Below are positions 16,175-20,282 of a stretch of DNA of 20,282 nucleotides, piece after piece; within the stretch, counting starts at the first letter, position 1; every line of letters begins with the position of its first letter. The translations under genes were made by a program, and so were the position numbers. The notes under the pieces are model-generated. The model did no database searches, was not told the DNA's origin, and saw nothing but the letters and a program-made list of their open reading frames with translations. Source of the DNA: DATFJZ01 sp046482845 (GTDB lineage Bacteria > Desulfobacterota > Desulfobacteria > Desulfobacterales > Desulfobacteraceae); the NCBI GenBank assembly GCA_046482845.1, contig JAWOEJ010000072.1:1-20282 (forward strand). Direction: 5' to 3'.

Positions 16175-17844
16175 TGCAAAAAAGGATGAAGTTCCAGACC
16201 GGATACTTTTTGTTCGCAGCTGTTTTCAGCACCTGTGCCAACCTGATTTATCTGTCTGTGCCAATCTACATGATGATCGTATATGACAAAGTGCTGTTCA
16301 GTTTCAGCAGGGCCACCCTGTATACCCTGAGCGCCGGACTGCTCATCGCCCTGCTGGCTGTTGTGCTCATGGGGTATCTGCGCCGGCGCATATTGGCCCA
16401 GGCCGGTGACCGGCTGGTGGAAGAAATGCAGCCCTTTGTAATGGAAACCATGAGCAGAGCTGCGGCCGGCACCCAGCCGGCCGGTTATACCAGGGGGCTT
16501 GAAGACCTGGAAACCGTGCGCAATGCCGCTGCTGCAGGACATTTGTTTTCTGTTCTGGAACTGCCATGGGTCCTGGTATACCTGGCAGTACTGTTTGTCA
16601 TTCATCCCCTGGTGGGCCTGCTGGGGATGTTTGCTGTTTTCCTGGCAGGCGCCTTTTATCTGCTGCTGGGAGTGGCGGAAAAAAAGCGGTATACAGCCGC
16701 AGATGCCGCGTTTTCACACAATGTGGAGTTTGTGAAAGCCTGCCTTTCCCGGGCCCGGCTGCTCTCGGGTATGCAGATGCTGCCGGCCCTGATAACAGAG
16801 TACTGCAAACGGCAGACCCCGGTTTTTTCAACCCGGGCAAATGCGGATAACCTGCATGCCTGGATCAGCACCGTTATCAGGCTGATCCAGCTGGCCGGAC
16901 CGGCAGTGGTTTTTGGTGCCGGGGTGTTTGTGTTTTTTGCCGAAGAGATCACCCAGGGGGAAATCCTTGCTGCTGTGGTCATTGGTGCGCGGCTGTTTTT
17001 CTGCTTTGAGCGCCGTCTGGCAGACATGAAGCCCGCCATTACAGGGGCAGGTGCCTACAGGCGGCTGCGCGCCTTTGTGGATGTGCAAAAGCCCCAGGAA
17101 AAGCTGTCTCTGCCTGAACCCAATGGAAAATTTACAGCCGAAGGGATTACCCTTGCCCAGGCCGGCCGGCCCATTCTGTACAATATATCATTTGATCTGG
17201 CCCCCGGGGAGATGCTGGGCATTCTGGGGCCGTCCTCGGCGGGCAAGACCAGTCTGTGCCGGGTTATGCTGGGGATCTGGCCGCCGTCAGCCGGCAAAAT
17301 ACGCCTGGACGGTGCGGAAATCTCCCAGTGGCCGGAACAGGACCTGGGCAGATATGTGGGATACCTGCCCGAGAAACCCGTATTGTTTCCTGTGAGTGTG
17401 GCGCAGAACATTGCCCGCCTGCAGGAACCCGAGTCGGAAAAAGTGGTGGCAGCCGCCAGAAAGGCCGGTATTCATGAGGTGATTTTGACCCTTGCCGGCG
17501 GGTATGATACCCTGGTACAAGGATCCGGCGACAATCTGTCCGCAGGCCAGTGCCAGGGGATCTGCCTTGCCAGGGCATTGTATGATGACCCCAAACTGCT
17601 GGTCTTAGATGAACCCCATACCCATCTGGATGACCAGGGGATGCAGATGCTCCTGCAGTGCCTGGATCATTTAAAAAGCAGCAGCGTTACAACGGTTGTG
17701 GTGTCGGACCGGCCAAAGATACTGATGCATACAGACAAGCTATTGATGATTAAAGAGGGCAGACCCGCCATGTACGGCCCATCCAAAGAGGTGCTGGCAC
17801 AACTTTCAAACAAACAGCCGTCCAGTCAGACAGCAGGAGTTTAG
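16174..17844 (+). CDS. Type I secretion ABC permease/ATPase, copy 3, with degenerate ATPase motifs
   Basis: This third paralogue (556 residues from the ATG at 16174; TTG 16171 is one codon upstream) has the same membrane domain plus ATPase domain plan. Walker A (GPSSAGKTS, K358) and Walker B (LLVLDEP, D479, E480) are kept. The other catalytic motifs have changed: Q-loop GYLPEKPVLF has E400 for glutamine, the signature is LSAGQCQGICLARAL (A457 for glycine, cysteine for the following arginine), and the H-loop is VVSDRPK with D512 where the other copies have histidine. It would bind ATP but probably contribute a poor catalytic site, as in asymmetric ABC heterodimers. The frame is uninterrupted and full-length, so it does not look like a pseudogene. 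The start shares an ATG with the previous stop (TGATG). Confidence 0.9.
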   Translation: MQKRMKFQTGYFLFAAVFSTCANLIYLSVPIYMMIVYDKVLFSFSRATLYTLSAGLLIALLAVVLMGYLRRRILAQAGDRLVEEMQPFVMETMSRAAAGTQPAGYTRGLEDLETVRNAAAAGHLFSVLELPWVLVYLAVLFVIHPLVGLLGMFAVFLAGAFYLLLGVAEKKRYTAADAAFSHNVEFVKACLSRARLLSGMQMLPALITEYCKRQTPVFSTRANADNLHAWISTVIRLIQLAGPAVVFGAGVFVFFAEEITQGEILAAVVIGARLFFCFERRLADMKPAITGAGAYRRLRAFVDVQKPQEKLSLPEPNGKFTAEGITLAQAGRPILYNISFDLAPGEMLGILGPSSAGKTSLCRVMLGIWPPSAGKIRLDGAEISQWPEQDLGRYVGYLPEKPVLFPVSVAQNIARLQEPESEKVVAAARKAGIHEVILTLAGGYDTLVQGSGDNLSAGQCQGICLARALYDDPKLLVLDEPHTHLDDQGMQMLLQCLDHLKSSSVTTVVVSDRPKILMHTDKLLMIKEGRPAMYGPSKEVLAQLSNKQPSSQTAGV

Positions 17845-17846
17845 AA

Positions 17847-19157
17847 ATGGAAGATACAAAACCAATATTGAATACAAATCCTTGGAAATACATTGTTGCA
17901 GGACTTTTGATCATTGCCCTGTTTTTCGGGGGGCTTGCGGTGTGGTCCTGGTTTTTCCCTTTCCAGGGAGCGGTTATTGCCCCGGGTGAGGTCAAGATCT
18001 CCGGCAAACGCAAGGTAGTGCAGCATCTGGAAGGCGGGATTGTTGACAAAATCTTTGTCAGAGACGGGGACAACGTGAACAAAGGGGATGTGCTCATAGA
18101 GCTGATAGATTCCCGGGTCAGTTCAAATCTTCAGCTGCTGATCAACCGGCTCCGGTTTAAAAAGGCCCAGTCCGCAAGGCTCAGGGCAGAGACGGCCATG
18201 GAATCGGCCATCACCTGGCCCCCTGAACTTGTGTCGTTGAAAGACAACAGGGAAATGGCGGAAATTCTGATCACAGAGCAGCATATTTTTGATTCCCGCA
18301 GGGAAGAACTTTACGGCAAAACCCAGCTGTATCTGTCCCAGATCAAACAGCTGGGCAACCAGATCGAAGGGGCGAAACAGGAACTCAAGAGTGTTGAAGA
18401 GATCATCGTCAACCTCAAGGAAGATCTGGCGAGCAAACGCCCCCTGCTCAAGGATAAGTACCTGGGCAAAACCGATATCCTGGAGCTGGAAAGAAGCCTG
18501 TCCCAGTACAAAGGCCGCAGGGGAAAACTCAACCAGGAAATCGCCCAGTACAACCAGATGATCGAGGAGCGCAGACTCCAGATTTTAGATATTGAAAACC
18601 AGTACAGGGAAACCTCCGTGTCCATGCTCGGAGAGGTGACAGACACCATTTTTGAGCTGGAAGAGCAGATCAAACCCCAGCTGGATGCCAGTGAACGCCT
18701 CAAAATCCGGGCACCCATTTCCGGGGTGGTGATCAACATGGAAGTACACTCCGAGGACAGCGGCGTGATTCCCCCCAGGATGAACCTGCTGGAAATCGTG
18801 CCGGAAAATTCAAAACTGATTGTGGAGGCGCGGGTCCGCCCCCAGGACATCACCAGTGTGAAAGAAGGCCAGGATACCAAGGTGGCTCTGGCCGCGTTCC
18901 AGCGCAAAACGACTCCCCCGGTCAAGGGCAGGGTGACTTATGTGTCCCCGGACCTGGTGGAACCGGAAAATCCCCAGCGGGAGCTGCCCTATTATGAAGC
19001 GGATGTTCAGGTGGACATAAATGATTTATATGCCAAGGATGCCTATCTGTCACCGGGCATGCCCGTGACCTGTTATATCACCACGGATGAGCGCACCGTG
19101 ATATCCTACATCCTGGGACCTCTGCTGAAAAATATCGACACAGCCCTGCGGGAATAA
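17847..19157 (+). CDS. HlyD/PrtE-type membrane fusion (adaptor) protein of type I secretion
   Basis: This 436-residue protein links the inner-membrane ABC exporter to the TolC-like channel. A short cytoplasmic N-terminus precedes one membrane span (about residues 15-36). The biotinyl-lipoyl half-motif with VVQHLEGGIV (Q59 to G64) and VRDGDNVNKGDVLIEL follows, then a long coiled-coil hairpin (about 90-280), the second lipoyl half (LKIRAPISGVVINM) and a beta-barrel end (MPVTCYITTDERTVISYIL, a hallmark of the HlyD/PrtE C-terminus). Length is normal. AGGAG at 17835-17839 gives a good ribosome site. It lies two bases after the third ABC gene, completing the set TolC, three ABCs and adaptor. Confidence 0.93.
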   Translation: MEDTKPILNTNPWKYIVAGLLIIALFFGGLAVWSWFFPFQGAVIAPGEVKISGKRKVVQHLEGGIVDKIFVRDGDNVNKGDVLIELIDSRVSSNLQLLINRLRFKKAQSARLRAETAMESAITWPPELVSLKDNREMAEILITEQHIFDSRREELYGKTQLYLSQIKQLGNQIEGAKQELKSVEEIIVNLKEDLASKRPLLKDKYLGKTDILELERSLSQYKGRRGKLNQEIAQYNQMIEERRLQILDIENQYRETSVSMLGEVTDTIFELEEQIKPQLDASERLKIRAPISGVVINMEVHSEDSGVIPPRMNLLEIVPENSKLIVEARVRPQDITSVKEGQDTKVALAAFQRKTTPPVKGRVTYVSPDLVEPENPQRELPYYEADVQVDINDLYAKDAYLSPGMPVTCYITTDERTVISYILGPLLKNIDTALRE

Positions 19158-19161
19158 TTGC

Positions 19162-20280
19162 ATGCCCCGGGTTACCCATGTGTTCAAGACCTATTTTCCC
19201 GAAACCAGCGGCGGCCTGGAGGAAGCCATACGCCAGTGCGCAACCTGTGCTGCCGCCAGGGGGTTTTCCGTGCAGGTGGTCTGTGTGGGTCCCGCAGGGT
19301 ATACTGTGACATCACCGGAAGGGATCACTGCCCGGTTTTACAAAAAAACCTGGGATTATCTCTCAAACCCGTTTTCCCTGTCCTTTGCCCGGGCATTTCC
19401 CGGTATCTGCCGAAATACGGATCTGCTGCATTTTCACTTTCCCTGGCCCACCGCGGAAATGCTGGCCCTGGTGCATGACATAAAAACACCGTCCCTGGTG
19501 ACATTCCATTGTGATATCCACAGGATGCTGCCCCTTAAAATTTTGTATCTGCCATTTGTCCGGCGCTTTTTACATAAAATGGACTGCATCTGTGTTACCT
19601 CCGGGGCACTTTTTAAAAACACCCCGTATCTGGCTCCCTTTGCCCGCAGGATCCGGGAAATCCCGCTGTTCATGAACGAACAGCGGTTTGCCGGGCTCGG
19701 ACCTGTTGATCCTGGTCTGGCAGCATTGGCAGGCAAAAAGCCCTTTGCTCTGTTTGCCGGGGTGCTGCGCTGGTACAAGGGGCTGGATATCCTCCTGGAT
19801 GCAGCCGGCACCACCCAGGGGGAGATCCGGATTGTGGGCATTGGGCCGTTGTATAAAAAACTGGCTGCCAGGATCAGAACTGAAAATCTGGCCAATGTCC
19901 ATTTGATGGGGTTTCAAAGCGATAAAAACCTTGCGTGGCTGATCAAAAACGCCCGCATGGTGGTGCTGCCCTCCATTACGCCGGCGGAAGCCTTTGGCCA
20001 GATTCTCCTGGAGGGACTCTATTTTCAGACACCGCTGGTGTCCACCCGTCTGGGAACCGGGACCAGCGTGGTGAACCGCCATGGATATACAGGACTTGTG
20101 GTGAAACCCGGCTGCAGCCGGTCCCTGGCGCAGGCCATGAATACCCTGTTTTCAGACAGGGCTCTGGCCGGGCAGTTTGCCCGGAATACCCGGCATCATT
20201 ATGATGCCCATTTTACCCCCAAAACCCAGGGGGACAAATACCTGTCGATTTACAGGTCTTTGTTACACTCCCGACCATGA
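19162..20280 (+). CDS. GT4-family glycosyltransferase
   Basis: This complete 372-residue retaining GT-B glycosyltransferase has the N-terminal glycine-rich acceptor loop (KTYFPETSGGLEEAIRQ), a mid-linker (REIPLFMNEQRF), the donor-domain start (FALFAGVLRWYKGLDILLDA) and the E-x7-E motif EAFGQILLE (E276, E284). It follows the adaptor gene after four bases, so it is part of the secretion operon, although its chemistry belongs with polysaccharide synthesis. Either the exporter's substrate is glycosylated or the operon is joined to a further polysaccharide block beyond the window. The ribosome site (GGGA) is weak. The stop overlaps an ATG (ATGA) at 20277, the likely start of another gene. Confidence 0.9.
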   Translation: MPRVTHVFKTYFPETSGGLEEAIRQCATCAAARGFSVQVVCVGPAGYTVTSPEGITARFYKKTWDYLSNPFSLSFARAFPGICRNTDLLHFHFPWPTAEMLALVHDIKTPSLVTFHCDIHRMLPLKILYLPFVRRFLHKMDCICVTSGALFKNTPYLAPFARRIREIPLFMNEQRFAGLGPVDPGLAALAGKKPFALFAGVLRWYKGLDILLDAAGTTQGEIRIVGIGPLYKKLAARIRTENLANVHLMGFQSDKNLAWLIKNARMVVLPSITPAEAFGQILLEGLYFQTPLVSTRLGTGTSVVNRHGYTGLVVKPGCSRSLAQAMNTLFSDRALAGQFARNTRHHYDAHFTPKTQGDKYLSIYRSLLHSRP

Positions 20281-20282
20281 CC
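20277..20282 (+). other. Probable start codon of a following gene, cut by the window end
   Basis: ATG at 20277-20279 overlaps the stop of the glycosyltransferase as ATGA, the same coupling used by several gene pairs upstream. Only two codons are visible, so nothing can be said about the product. Confidence 0.3.

Noticed and set aside
16174..17844. Pseudogene status for ABC copy 3 because of its lost motifs
   Set aside because: The frame is full-length, translationally coupled on its upstream side, and keeps Walker A, Walker B and the whole membrane domain. Specific replacement of a few catalytic residues fits a specialised subunit better than decay.

Overview
The window reads as a surface-polysaccharide and secretion locus of a Gram-negative anaerobe. 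Outer-membrane parts (a TolC-like protein, an LpxL/HtrB-type acyltransferase), DUF362 iron-sulfur proteins and a medium G+C content suggest a Desulfobacterota/Desulfobacterales-like bacterium. The placement is an inference from gene content, not from a marker gene. All supported genes after about base 250 lie on the + strand.

Bases 1 to about 250 do not belong with the rest. They are very AT-rich (about 27% G+C over the first 240 bases, counted by hand) and encode, on the minus strand, the C-terminal part of a Clostridia-like HD-GYP domain protein. The join falls inside the 5' part of a glycosyltransferase gene, so that gene has lost its N-terminus. A chimeric assembly join is the simplest reading; a real recombination junction is the alternative.

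Bases 250-10610 hold polysaccharide genes. In order they are a truncated GT4 glycosyltransferase, a sulfotransferase-like protein, a Wzx-type flippase, a lipid A-type acyltransferase homologue lacking the usual catalytic acidic residue, a large secreted clan GH-A glycosidase-like protein, two different DUF362 proteins (the second with a 2[4Fe-4S] ferredoxin tail) and a second short sulfotransferase-like protein. A strong hairpin terminator at 10576-10609 closes this block. The set suggests synthesis, decoration (possibly sulfation or acylation), export and trimming of a polysaccharide or glycolipid. The DUF362 proteins are an unexplained redox or metal component.

Bases 10610-10844 are intergenic, with a long wobble-rich hairpin repeat. 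From 10845 a tightly coupled operon follows: an unrecognised 143-aa protein, a TolC-family outer-membrane factor, a 71-aa single-span membrane protein, three consecutive type I secretion ABC permease/ATPases, an HlyD/PrtE-type adaptor and a GT4 glycosyltransferase. A further gene probably starts at 20277. The first two ABC proteins have complete ATPase motifs. The third keeps Walker A and B but has lost the Q-loop glutamine and the H-loop histidine and has an altered signature motif. This three-ABC exporter with two unknown small partners, beside a polysaccharide cluster, is the best candidate here for an undescribed system. No secretion substrate (RTX or similar) is visible in the window.
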